This document shows positions 1-7,462 of a DNA stretch of 14,463 nt, piece by piece; position 1 is the stretch's first letter; every line of letters begins with the position of its first letter. Source of the stretch: Chthonomonadaceae bacterium (GTDB taxonomy: Bacteria > Armatimonadota > Chthonomonadetes > Chthonomonadales > Chthonomonadaceae). The stretch spans positions 1 through 14,463 of the forward strand of contig JANXLO010000219.1 in assembly GCA_025355115.1 (NCBI GenBank). The letters run 5' to 3'. The position numbers were made by a program, and so were the translations under genes. The notes under the pieces were generated by a model. It made no database searches and was not told the origin of the DNA. It saw nothing but the letters and a program-made list of their open reading frames with translations.

Positions 1-1444
1 CGATGCGTTGCTTCTCGCCGCCGGAGAGCTTGACGCCCTGCTCACCGATGCGGGTGTCGTAGCCGCGGGGAAGCGCCTCGATGACGTGCGCGATGTTGGC
101 CGCACGGGCTGCGTCCTCCACCTGCGCGTCGGTCGCCTTCAGTTTGCCGTAACGAATGTTCTCCCGGATGGTCGTGTTGAACAGCACGGTCTCCTGAATG
201 ACGACGCCGACCTGCCGACGCACGCTCTCCAGCTTCATGTCGCGAAGGTCGTGGCCATCGATGAGGATGCGGCCGGAGGTGACGTCATAGTGTCGTTGCA
301 GGAGGTTCACCATCGTCGTCTTGCCGGAGCCGGACTGCCCGACGAAGGCGATCATCTGCCCTGCCTTGACGTCAAGATCGATGCCCTTTATGACGGGCTG
401 CCCCGGCTCATACTCGAACCAGTCATCCTCGTAGCGCACATCCCCGCGCACGGTGGGAAGGTCGATCGCGTTGGGCTTGTCGTTGACGATGGGCTTCGTA
501 TCGAGCGTCTGGAAGATGCGGCCCAGCGCAGTGCTCGTGCGGGCGATCTGATCGTTGAGCTGGATAAGGCGCACAGTCGGCGCGTAGAGATAGCCACCGA
601 TATAGCCGTAGAACGCCATCAGCCCGCCGGGCGTCAGATGCCCCTGCATGACGAGCCTGCCGCCGTACCAGAGCAGCAGTCCGGTTCCACAGCCGCTGCC
701 TATGAACTCGGCGATGGTCCAGAGGGCAGTGCTCAGCATGGTCATGCGGACGTTGAGGCCCAGCAGGTTGCGGGTCTCCCCAACGAACTGCCGCACCTCG
801 TAGCGTTCCTTGGCGTACGACTTGACGATCTGCACCCCCGCCAGCTTCTCCTGCAGGTCTCCATAGATCACTTCGCGTTGCTCGCGCACCTCGTGGCTGG
901 TGAATTTGATGCGCCCGATGAAGGTCAGGTAGTTGATGACGTAGATCGGATAGACGCAGAGCGCGACAAGGGCTAGATGCCAATTGATCGTGAAGATGAT
1001 GACCATCGCGCCCAGCAGAGTCACGGTGTCGTTGAGGACGTTGACGAACCCGCCGCCGATGAGCTGATCGAGCGAGGCGACGTCGTTGGTGATGTTCGAC
1101 ATCAGCTTGCCTGTCTGACTCTTCTCGAAGAACCCCAGGGAGAGCGTCTGCATATGCGCGTAGAGCTTGCGGCGCATCTCGAACTTGAACCTCTGGCCCA
1201 GCAGGGTGATGGAGTAGGTGAGCCAGTAGCCGATGAAGGCGCTGCCGACCGCGATGCCGACTACCAGTAGAAAGACGCCCGGCAGATTGACGGCCCTGTG
1301 CTGCTGAATATGGTCGGTGAGATAGCGCAGGATGAGAGGCGGGGGCAGACTCAGGCCGGAGTTGACGAGAGTGAGACAGGCTATCAGTAAGATGAGACGC
1401 ACGTAGCCGCGTATCTCGCGCATGAAGCGTATCAGGTTTTGCAT
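1..1444 (-). CDS. MsbA-like fused ABC exporter (partial at 3' end)
   Basis: This is a homodimer-type ABC exporter half-transporter: an N-terminal membrane domain fused to an ATPase domain, probably moving a lipid, drug or peptide across the inner membrane. 481 codons are present. The membrane domain covers about residues 10-310, with hydrophobic helices near 16-32, 52-75, 130-165 and 235-290. The ATPase domain begins near residue 335, with Walker A GQSGSGKT at 369-376 and a Q-loop (VVIQET). The signature LSGGEKQR falls at about 473, right at the window edge, so Walker B and the H-loop lie outside. An aromatic residue (W/Y) about 25 residues before Walker A fits an A-loop. The start ATG opens with MQNLIRFMREI; no convincing Shine-Dalgarno precedes it and no better upstream start is seen. 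It is the same strand as the ABC-2 operon upstream but separated from it by a terminator, so it is probably transcribed on its own. Substrate unknown. Confidence 0.93.
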   Translation of the reverse strand, partial: MQNLIRFMREIRGYVRLILLIACLTLVNSGLSLPPPLILRYLTDHIQQHRAVNLPGVFLLVVGIAVGSAFIGYWLTYSITLLGQRFKFEMRRKLYAHMQTLSLGFFEKSQTGKLMSNITNDVASLDQLIGGGFVNVLNDTVTLLGAMVIIFTINWHLALVALCVYPIYVINYLTFIGRIKFTSHEVREQREVIYGDLQEKLAGVQIVKSYAKERYEVRQFVGETRNLLGLNVRMTMLSTALWTIAEFIGSGCGTGLLLWYGGRLVMQGHLTPGGLMAFYGYIGGYLYAPTVRLIQLNDQIARTSTALGRIFQTLDTKPIVNDKPNAIDLPTVRGDVRYEDDWFEYEPGQPVIKGIDLDVKAGQMIAFVGQSGSGKTTMVNLLQRHYDVTSGRILIDGHDLRDMKLESVRRQVGVVIQETVLFNTTIRENIRYGKLKATDAQVEDAARAANIAHVIEALPRGYDTRIGEQGVKLSGGEKQRI

Positions 1445-1630
1445 CGCGTTGATTCCAGGGCGTAGCTTCGGCTCACGGCTCGGCACGAACGCCAAAGCCT
1501 CTGCGGCCTCCCGTCAGGGGGAACCCGCAAAGGCGTAACTCTGCCGTTCTTCGGTTAGCAATGGTACATGATACCCTAAAATTCGCAAATTTCCGTTGAC
1601 GCTCCTAACATTCACAGCCCTTCAGCCCAG
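1445..1630. other. Intergenic gap upstream of the ABC exporter
   Basis: There is no open frame with family resemblance here. The exporter's promoter should lie in this stretch on the minus strand. A TATCAT hexamer (about 1572-1577) could be a -10, but no good -35 lies 16-19 bases above it, so I do not call it a promoter. Confidence 0.4.
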
Positions 1631-1680
1631 GGTAAAATGCAGAGAAGGGAAGAGCCGATTTGGCTCTCCCCTTCTCTGCA
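1631..1680 (-). terminator. Rho-independent terminator of the ABC-2 operon
   Basis: A 19-bp inverted repeat (1638-1656 against 1662-1680) has a 5-base loop. Its single mismatch would be a G-U pair in one orientation. Read on the minus strand the stem is followed at once by a TTTT run. It starts 21 bases after the TPR gene's stop codon, the right place and orientation to end that operon. Confidence 0.85.
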
Positions 1681-1701
1681 CCGGAGATCTTACGCAGATC
1701 G

Positions 1702-3162
1702 TCACTGAACGCTTACGATGTCGTTCTCGCTGATGGGCTTCTGGTTCATGATCTGCTCCCGGCTGATTTTGTAAGTCACCTTGATCAGGCGGAGCGGCTG
1801 GCTGTGGTTGGTGAACGGCACGGTCTTGCCATCCCAGACGGGCGGGACTGCGCCTTGCCCCTCGATGTAGGCGGTTCCCGTGCGGTCGGGATCGGTGTCC
1901 ATGAACACGTGCGACTTCTCCGCGTCCGTCATGCCCTCGCCGCTCCACCCGAACCGGTCGAGAAGATGCGGCGCGGTGGTGCGCGGGTTGTAGGAGAGGA
2001 CCACGCGGTAGAAGTCCTGGCTGAAGCTGTACATCTTCGGGTCTTTGCTCATGTCCATTTCACGCTCGAAATGGTTCTTGCGCACCGAGATGCTGTCGAT
2101 CAGAATGGTCTGCGCGGGATCGACGGAGAAGTCGTTGAGCGTGCCCGTGATTTTGCGGTCCTGATAGTTCCAGTCGGTGATTCGGACATCGATGCGGGCG
2201 CCGTCCTGAGAGTTGAACTGACCGCCGACTTTGAACACTTTGGGCCGCACGATCCGAAGCTCCGGCTTGAACGCGACGTCCCAGGAGCGGGGGGTCTTGT
2301 CGGCGCTGCCGGGCGGCGGCTCCAGGACCTCGGGATAGGGCGAGGGGTTGACGCTGTCGTGGCCTGTCGTGCTGTAGCGGTTGTTGAAGCGCTGTATGTT
2401 CTCGGCGTAGTTGCGCACCTCGGCCTCGTGAAGCGATTTGGCGGAGTAGTCCTTCGGGCTGCGCGCCAGCATCTCTTCGCTGCGCGCTATCGCCAGCTTC
2501 CACTCTTCGAGAGCCTCGGGAATGCGTCCCTGCTTCTCGTAGGTGTGGGCCAGGATGTGCAGAGTCTTCAGCGGCGCGCCGTAGGGGAAATCATCACTGT
2601 TCTTGTTGACCTTCGTTGCGACGGCCAGTTTGAACGCCTCCTCGGCGCCCTTGAAGTCCTTGATCTTGTCGTATCTCTGCCAGCCCAACTCGAACTTGAT
2701 GTCGGGTATGTCGAAGTTGTTCTCGACGCCCTCCTCGAGGAGGCTCTGTGAAGGCGCGATATAGCGACGGTCGGAGCGCTCATTGGCATCGGTGAAGTTG
2801 TAGGCGAGATGCCAAGCTCCGGTGATGTAGACGTTCTCGGCATGAGGATCTAGCCATGTGATGAGGCGCACCAGCGGCAGAATCGCATCGTAGTCGCCGC
2901 TGTGGAAGAACTCGTCGCAACGAACCCACAGCAGGCCGGCAGCGGCCTCGCGGAAGCCGAGCAACGGCAGCAGCAGAAACTCGTTGTTCAGGCCGCCATT
3001 GGCCGTTTTGCCGAAGTTGTCCTTGGGGTGGAACTGCTTCGCATCGGGGTCGATCTGGCCCTGCATGAAGGCCGCCAGCCCGAGCCCGGCCAGCACGGCG
3101 GGCAGCAGGCTCATGCGCCTGCGCACGGTTTCGAAGGGATATTTTTTAATGACAGTTGCCAT
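1702..3162 (-). CDS. Membrane-anchored TPR protein, third gene of ABC-2 operon
   Basis: 486 residues. The N-terminus is basic, followed by one hydrophobic segment (about 17-35) that looks like a signal anchor, so the rest is probably outside the cytoplasmic membrane. Residues 70-245 are helical with TPR-like signatures (GDYDAILPLV; FKGAEEAFKLA; YEKQGRIPEALEEWKLAI). Residues about 290-486 look beta-rich and match no domain I recognise. It starts 30 bases after the permease stop, with GGAAGG 12 bases before the ATG, so it is co-transcribed with the permease and ATPase. A TPR partner fits an adaptor or accessory subunit of the transporter, but that is inference from position; the sequence shows no catalytic motif. 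Gene call sure, function open. Confidence 0.88.
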   Translation of the reverse strand: MATVIKKYPFETVRRRMSLLPAVLAGLGLAAFMQGQIDPDAKQFHPKDNFGKTANGGLNNEFLLLPLLGFREAAAGLLWVRCDEFFHSGDYDAILPLVRLITWLDPHAENVYITGAWHLAYNFTDANERSDRRYIAPSQSLLEEGVENNFDIPDIKFELGWQRYDKIKDFKGAEEAFKLAVATKVNKNSDDFPYGAPLKTLHILAHTYEKQGRIPEALEEWKLAIARSEEMLARSPKDYSAKSLHEAEVRNYAENIQRFNNRYSTTGHDSVNPSPYPEVLEPPPGSADKTPRSWDVAFKPELRIVRPKVFKVGGQFNSQDGARIDVRITDWNYQDRKITGTLNDFSVDPAQTILIDSISVRKNHFEREMDMSKDPKMYSFSQDFYRVVLSYNPRTTAPHLLDRFGWSGEGMTDAEKSHVFMDTDPDRTGTAYIEGQGAVPPVWDGKTVPFTNHSQPLRLIKVTYKISREQIMNQKPISENDIVSVQ

Positions 3163-3192
3163 TATGGTTTCAGACCTTCCTGTTTCCGGTCG

Positions 3193-4005
3193 TCAGACTT
3201 CTCTGCGGTCGAAGATGATGACCGCGAGGATCAGCAGCACCGCCGAATAGATGAGGGCATAGATGATGTTGTTGCGAATGAATACGCCCTGATTGCTGAT
3301 CTCGGTGGTCGGGTGGATGATGGCGTTCTGAACGTTGAAGTTGCCGAAGTTGGGCAGCATGTAGTGGATGATCTTGCCGATGGCGCTGGTCAGCCCGTTC
3401 TTGCTGGTGGTCAGCGACTCGGTGACGCTGCTGAGGTTGCCAACGATGAAGATGCCGAACGACATGAAGAAGTTCAGGACGGGCGTGGCGAACGTCGAGA
3501 AGAAGATGGTCAGCGCAGCCAGAAGCATCATCTGGAAGAACGTGAGGACGACGCCGAGCACCATCTCCTTGGGAAATTTGCCCGAGGTGAGCCAGACGAG
3601 CACGCCCGCATCCGGCCCCCTGGTCGTGCCCTGGAAATAGACCAGAGCGAGGAAGACGGCGCCCATGGCCGCGATGCTGAGGAAGACGATGGCGAACCCG
3701 CCCAGAAACTTGCCCAGCACGAACTCGAATCGCTGCACAGGCTTGGAGAGCACCGTGTAGATGGTGCGCCGCTCGATCTCCACCGGAATCAGGTAGATGC
3801 ACGTGACGATGGTGATGAACAGGCCCGCCAGCAGGATGACCGCGAGACCCAGACTGCGCATGATGGTCTGGCTCTCCTTGGGCGTCAGGAAGCCGAGCAC
3901 GGGGCCAAGGCCGATGAGGAAGACGGCAACGATGAGAAATATCCAGAAAACGCGCCGCCGCAGAGCTTCACGCACTGTCTGGCGGGCAATCGCTATAGCG
4001 ACCAT
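3193..4005 (-). CDS. ABC-2 type transporter permease
   Basis: 270 residues, inner-membrane permease of an ABC-2 exporter. About six hydrophobic segments are visible (roughly 20-39, 52-75, 100-125, 147-170, 178-199, 243-264). The cytoplasmic stretch VEIERRTIYTVLSKPVQR, between the second and third helices, is typical of ABC-2 permeases next to NatA-like ATPases. The ATG at 4005 is chosen because AGGAG lies 11 bases upstream and the protein then begins with the usual short amphipathic N-terminus (MVAIAIARQTVREALRRR). The longer frame upstream adds a low-complexity Arg/Ser/Pro stretch unlike the family. It lies between the ATPase (133-base gap) and the TPR gene (30-base gap). Substrate cannot be told from sequence. 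Confidence 0.92.
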   Translation of the reverse strand: MVAIAIARQTVREALRRRVFWIFLIVAVFLIGLGPVLGFLTPKESQTIMRSLGLAVILLAGLFITIVTCIYLIPVEIERRTIYTVLSKPVQRFEFVLGKFLGGFAIVFLSIAAMGAVFLALVYFQGTTRGPDAGVLVWLTSGKFPKEMVLGVVLTFFQMMLLAALTIFFSTFATPVLNFFMSFGIFIVGNLSSVTESLTTSKNGLTSAIGKIIHYMLPNFGNFNVQNAIIHPTTEISNQGVFIRNNIIYALIYSAVLLILAVIIFDRREV

Positions 4006-4138
4006 GATGAACAGGACTCCTTTATATGCGTCCGTGGCGTCTGGCAGCGTACGCGTGCGGGCATGTGACCAGGTGCAGCGGAGCGCCGCCCGCCGTTGGC
4101 ATGACGGACGAGAGGGTTGAATGAATGCCGGCCAGGGA

Positions 4139-5083
4139 TCAGGCGGAGGCCTCTTCACGGCGGACGGTCTCGACGAAGACATCTTCCAGCGCCCGCCGAT
4201 GCGGAACGATGGAGAGCACATGCGCCTCTGCGCCGCGGACGATGTCGATGATTGCGCTGATCTTGTCATCGTCCTCAGTGCGAAGCATCAGGGTATCGGA
4301 ACCTGTGCGCTCCGTGTCGGGGACGAGGGCCTGGAGCTTGCCGAGCAGCCCGTTGGTGACGGCCTTGCCCTGCACGACGATCTCGGTGCGCTCTCCGGCG
4401 GTCAGCTCTTTGATGGTGCCGGTGGTGAGAAGCTTGCCGCGATGGATGATGGCGACGCGGGAGCAGATGATCTCGACGTCCGCAAGCTGATGGGAGGAGA
4501 GGAAGACGGTCTTGCCCTCGTCCTTGAGGCTGGCGACGATCTCGCGCAGTTCGGCGTGGGCGATGGGGTCGAGGCCGGAGGTCGGCTCATCGAGGAACAG
4601 CAGCTTGGGATCGTTGATGAGCGCCTGCGCGATGCCGGTGCGCTGCCGCATGCCTTTCGAGTAGCCGCGAATGCTGCGCCGCCAGGCGTCCTTCTGAAGT
4701 CGAACCTTCTCCAGGCAAATCTGCACGCGTCGGCTCCGCTCCGGCTCCGGGATGCGGAACAGCCGACCGTAGTAGTCGAGCAGATCCCATCCTGTCATGG
4801 AGTCATAGAAGTAGGTCTCCTCGGGCAGATAGGCGAGCTGGCTCTTCACCGAGTTGTCGCCCATGGCTTTGCCGAGCAGCGTCGCGTCGCCGGCTGTCGG
4901 GAAAACGAGGCCGAGCAGCATCTTGATGGTCGTGGTCTTGCCCGCGCCGTTGCGTCCCAGAAAGCCAAAAATCTCGCCCTCCTGAACCTCCAGATTGAGG
5001 TTGTTGACGGCGATGACCTCCTGCTTTTGCCAGACATCCACGTACTTCTTGGTGAGGCCCTGGATCGAGATCGCAGCAGCCAT
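4139..5083 (-). CDS. ABC-2 type transporter ATP-binding protein
   Basis: 314 residues; ATPase that should power the adjacent permease. Walker A GRNGAGKT is at 43-50, the Q-loop position reads YLPEE (about 85-89) as in many NatA/CcmA-like exporters, the signature YSKGM is at 141-145, Walker B LLFLDE at 161-166 and the switch histidine is H198 in SSHQ. The C-terminal 90 residues resemble the extra domain of gliding/Nat-type ATPases and end in the usual LEDVFVETV element. I start at the ATG at 5083 (MAAAISIQGLTKKY), where GGAGG sits 11 bases upstream. An in-frame ATG at 5164 would add 27 residues not normal for the family. First gene of the operon, about 135 bases below the promoter at 5226-5255. 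Confidence 0.95.
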   Translation of the reverse strand: MAAAISIQGLTKKYVDVWQKQEVIAVNNLNLEVQEGEIFGFLGRNGAGKTTTIKMLLGLVFPTAGDATLLGKAMGDNSVKSQLAYLPEETYFYDSMTGWDLLDYYGRLFRIPEPERSRRVQICLEKVRLQKDAWRRSIRGYSKGMRQRTGIAQALINDPKLLFLDEPTSGLDPIAHAELREIVASLKDEGKTVFLSSHQLADVEIICSRVAIIHRGKLLTTGTIKELTAGERTEIVVQGKAVTNGLLGKLQALVPDTERTGSDTLMLRTEDDDKISAIIDIVRGAEAHVLSIVPHRRALEDVFVETVRREEASA

Positions 5084-5225
5084 AATGTTGGGTTCCTCCC
5101 TCCGTCCGCGCAGACGGAATACATCACTAATCAGGATATAAAAGAATGAGCGAGTGCGGGCCATGCGCGGGAATGAGAAAACGCTCTGCCAGAGGCGGCC
5201 GATCGTATCCCAGAGGCCAACGGCT

Positions 5226-5255
5226 AGTATACCTGCCGTTATCGAGAAGTGTCAA
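5226..5255 (-). promoter_or_regulatory. Sigma70-type promoter of the ABC-2 operon
   Basis: On the minus strand a perfect TTGACA -35 (5250-5255) is followed after 18 bases by TATACT as -10 (5226-5231). Transcription would start near 5219, giving a leader of about 135 bases. A small CCGTC/GACGG hairpin lies next to the ATPase gene's Shine-Dalgarno. Confidence 0.8.
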
Positions 5256-5343
5256 CGCGCTAACGTAATACCGGCAATTCATCCGGCCCTGTTGCTTTGT
5301 ACGGAAGCCAAGGAAGATTTCGTCACAGCACATTGGAATTATA

Positions 5344-5373
5344 TTGAAGTGCAGAACCGCAGTGTGTTATAAT
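5344..5373 (+). promoter_or_regulatory. Sigma70-type promoter of the SpoIID-domain gene
   Basis: TTGAAG (5344-5349), an 18-base spacer and a perfect TATAAT (5368-5373). Transcription would start near 5380, about 150 bases before the start codon. It diverges from the ABC-2 operon promoter 90 bases away. The rest of 5084-5532 holds no convincing gene. Confidence 0.7.
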
Positions 5374-5532
5374 CGGACTACACTCCGCAGGGCCATCGCC
5401 TATCACAAAATACCGACTGGAAATCAGCGGGATTGCTGCATCGATTTGGAATGCGAAGATTGAAATTTCCGTAAAAGAGCGAGCGAAGCGAGCTCCTCTA
5501 AACTATCACTATAAGATAAGGAAAGCTTTCCA

Positions 5533-6966
5533 TTGTCTTCCGACATGTGTTCATCGAAATTGCAGGCATTATGTCATCGGCACGTCGCCTGCCCTAGCGA
5601 GAGATTTGCCGCTGTCAGCTGTGCGAACGGTACGCTATCCTCGCTGCTGTGCATCTGCCTGATATTGGCGCTACTCCTGCCCGCTCGCACGTGCATTTCC
5701 GGCGAGGAGTTCACAGCGCGGATGCGGGTGGGGCTGAGCCGGTTTGCCTCCGCCTCTGAGCTGACATTGCGGGCGGAGCCTGGAGCGCGGCTGCTGGATG
5801 CGCAGGGGCGTGAGAGGGCAGCAGGAAGCGGGCCGTTCGTGCTATCGCGGGAGGGCAGATCGGTCTCCGCCCGCGATGCCCAGGGCCATGTGCTTGGGAG
5901 TGTGCCTGAAGGGGGATTCTGGCGGCTTCAGAGCGACGAGGCGGCGACGGTGCTCAGTCTGACTCTGGGGCATGGAGCCGCCGTTCATCACTACCGGGGC
6001 GGACTGGAGATCGGAGCGAGCGGCGGGCGTCTACGGGTGATCGATGAGGTGGGGCTGGAGGACTATGTTCGCGGAGTGATTGGTCCGGAGATGGGCAGCC
6101 GAGCTCCGCTGGAGGCCCTCAAAGCACAGGCCGTCGCCTCTAGAACCTTCGCGCTCAATAGCCTGGGTCACTGGACGACCGACGGCTACGACCTGCGCGA
6201 CTCGACTGATTCGCAGGTCTACAGCGGCGTCGAGGCCGAGCGGCCCGAGTGCGACCGGGCCGTGCGCGAGACCGCGGGCCTCATCCTCACCGTCGCTGGG
6301 CGTCCCATCTCCGCCTTCTTCTGCGCCGACTGCGGCGGCGTGACCGCGCCGGGCTCGACTCCCGACGAATGTCCCCGTTCGGTGAACGATGCCGACGCGC
6401 ACGGCTCGGCAGCCGGGCCTCCGCCTCCCGCCTGGACTCTCACATTCCCCCCTCACAAGCTGGCGACTCTGCTGGGGCATGGCGTCCCTGTCGGCATGGA
6501 GCTGATGGACGTGGCGGTCACGGAAACGGATGTCTCTGGGCGCGTTCGGAAGCTACGGCTCACCTGGATTCCACCGCGTCCTCCGTTACCGAGCAAAGGC
6601 AAGCCAAGCGCGACGGAGAAGAGAGGCGCATCTGGCTCTGTTGACGTCGCGCTCGCGCAGGGCGAGACGAAGAAGGAGCCGCCCCTGCCGCCCGGCACGA
6701 TTTTGCGCGACGTCACCGCGGTTTCGCTGAGAACACTGGTGGGCGCTGATACGTTTCGAAGCACTCTCTTCACCGTTAGCCACGCCTCTGCCGACGGCCC
6801 ATTCATCTTCGAAGGCAGAGGCTGGGGCCATGGGCGCGGGCTGTGTCAAATAGGGGCCATGGCACTCGCGCTGCCGCCGCGCTCCTTCGATTTTCGCGCC
6901 ATTCTCAGCCGCTACTATGCGGGAGCGAAGCTAACTCCTCTGACCTCTTCACAGGAAGGCGAATAG
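5533..6966 (+). CDS. Secreted SpoIID/LytB-domain protein
   Basis: 477 residues, exported. A hydrophobic core at 35-52 acts as signal or anchor. The SpoIID domain has its typical blocks: LEDYVRGVIGPEM (175-187, where E186 aligns with the glutamate described as catalytic in SpoIID lytic transglycosylases), LKAQAVASRTFAL (196-208), DSTDSQVYSG (223-232), AFFCADCGG (261-269) and the C-terminal GRGWGHGRGLCQIGA (428-441). It probably cuts or remodels peptidoglycan glycan strands. A proline/lysine-rich stretch of about 45 residues (345-390) interrupts the C-terminal half and is probably an insert. I keep the TTG at 5533 because AAGGA lies 10 bases upstream; the ATG at 5545 would remove four residues. 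Either start leaves a long region before the signal core. Sporulation is not implied, since the domain occurs in many non-sporulating phyla. Confidence 0.9.
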   Translation: MSSDMCSSKLQALCHRHVACPSERFAAVSCANGTLSSLLCICLILALLLPARTCISGEEFTARMRVGLSRFASASELTLRAEPGARLLDAQGRERAAGSGPFVLSREGRSVSARDAQGHVLGSVPEGGFWRLQSDEAATVLSLTLGHGAAVHHYRGGLEIGASGGRLRVIDEVGLEDYVRGVIGPEMGSRAPLEALKAQAVASRTFALNSLGHWTTDGYDLRDSTDSQVYSGVEAERPECDRAVRETAGLILTVAGRPISAFFCADCGGVTAPGSTPDECPRSVNDADAHGSAAGPPPPAWTLTFPPHKLATLLGHGVPVGMELMDVAVTETDVSGRVRKLRLTWIPPRPPLPSKGKPSATEKRGASGSVDVALAQGETKKEPPLPPGTILRDVTAVSLRTLVGADTFRSTLFTVSHASADGPFIFEGRGWGHGRGLCQIGAMALALPPRSFDFRAILSRYYAGAKLTPLTSSQEGE

Positions 6967-6991
6967 GGCCGAAAGGCTCCGACCGCATGGC

Positions 6992-7016
6992 TTTTGGCCG
7001 CGTTACGCAGCCAAAA
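6992..7016 (+). terminator. Hairpin after the SpoIID gene, possible terminator
   Basis: TTTTGGC (6992-6998) pairs with GCCAAAA (7010-7016), and GCG/CGC pair inside with a TTA loop. No T-run follows on the plus strand, so termination is uncertain. A small GCC-GAAA-GGC tetraloop hairpin lies just before it (6968-6977). Confidence 0.4.
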
Positions 7017-7071
7017 TCAGGGCAAATACAGGGAAATTACAGAAAAATTTCATGACAGCAGGCCATTACAG

Positions 7072-7101
7072 TTGACAAACTGCGCGGCAGTATGCTAAAT
7101 T
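7072..7101 (+). promoter_or_regulatory. Promoter of the SLH barrel protein
   Basis: Perfect TTGACA (7072-7077), an 18-base spacer ending in TG-C (extended -10), then TAAATT (7096-7101). Predicted transcription start is near 7108, leaving a leader of about 355 bases before the TTG start at 7463. Confidence 0.65.
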
Positions 7102-7462
7102 GTCGGGAAGACGTCATGAAAAACGGAAAAGTTCGGGAACTCTGACAGACGCTCAATCGTCTTAGGAACGAAGCATTTCCGCGGCCATCGCGTCTAATGC
7201 AGCGATGACAATGTTTGTCACCCTGTGTCAGAACCCTTTTTTGAAGCACGAAGTTCCGCGCCGAAGCGGGCGTCGAGAAGCAGGATACAAGGCAACTCTT
7301 CTCACCGCGCCGGTTTTCGACTCCGTGAACGGAAGTCTTCAGGGGAGTGTTTCTCGCATAGAGAGACGCAGAGGCATCGCGACCCTGCGGACGGCAGCGG
7401 CCCCTCATAAGGTCGGCCCGTCCACTACGTCACCCAAGATTACCGATACGGAGGAGAAACAG
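7102..7462 (+). other. Long untranslated leader of the SLH barrel gene
   Basis: This stretch lies between the predicted promoter and the start codon. A frame in phase with the gene is open from an ATG at 7205, but its translation is Arg-rich, has no signal peptide and resembles nothing I know. The palindrome TGACAATGTTTGTCA (7205-7219) could fold. I cannot match it to a known riboswitch class. Confidence 0.45.

Noticed and set aside
8..976. Long plus-strand open frame opposite the ABC exporter
   Set aside because: Shadow of a GC-rich coding region; the minus strand carries clear Walker A and signature motifs.
1660..4068. Two long plus-strand frames of 363 and 388 codons opposite the TPR and permease genes
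   Set aside because: Composition is the Asp/Glu/Arg/His-rich pattern of antisense frames; the minus-strand genes have family motifs and ribosome binding sites.
4006..4269. 88-codon upstream extension of the permease frame overlapping the ATPase gene
   Set aside because: Low-complexity translation antiparallel to family expectation; the ATG at 4005 has AGGAG upstream and a typical permease N-terminus.
5084..5164. 27-residue N-terminal extension of the ABC-2 ATPase
   Set aside because: Not normal for the family; the ATG at 5083 has a GGAGG element and starts the conserved first strand.
6967..7060. Possible cyclic-di-GMP or other riboswitch after the SpoIID gene
   Set aside because: A GAAA tetraloop and an AGGGCAAAT string are present, but the order of conserved elements does not fit the class I consensus or any other class I know.
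7205..7462. In-frame N-terminal extension of the barrel protein from the ATG at 7205
   Set aside because: The extension is Arg/Ser-rich, would bury the signal peptide 86 residues inside the protein, and has no good ribosome binding site; the TTG at 7463 has both.
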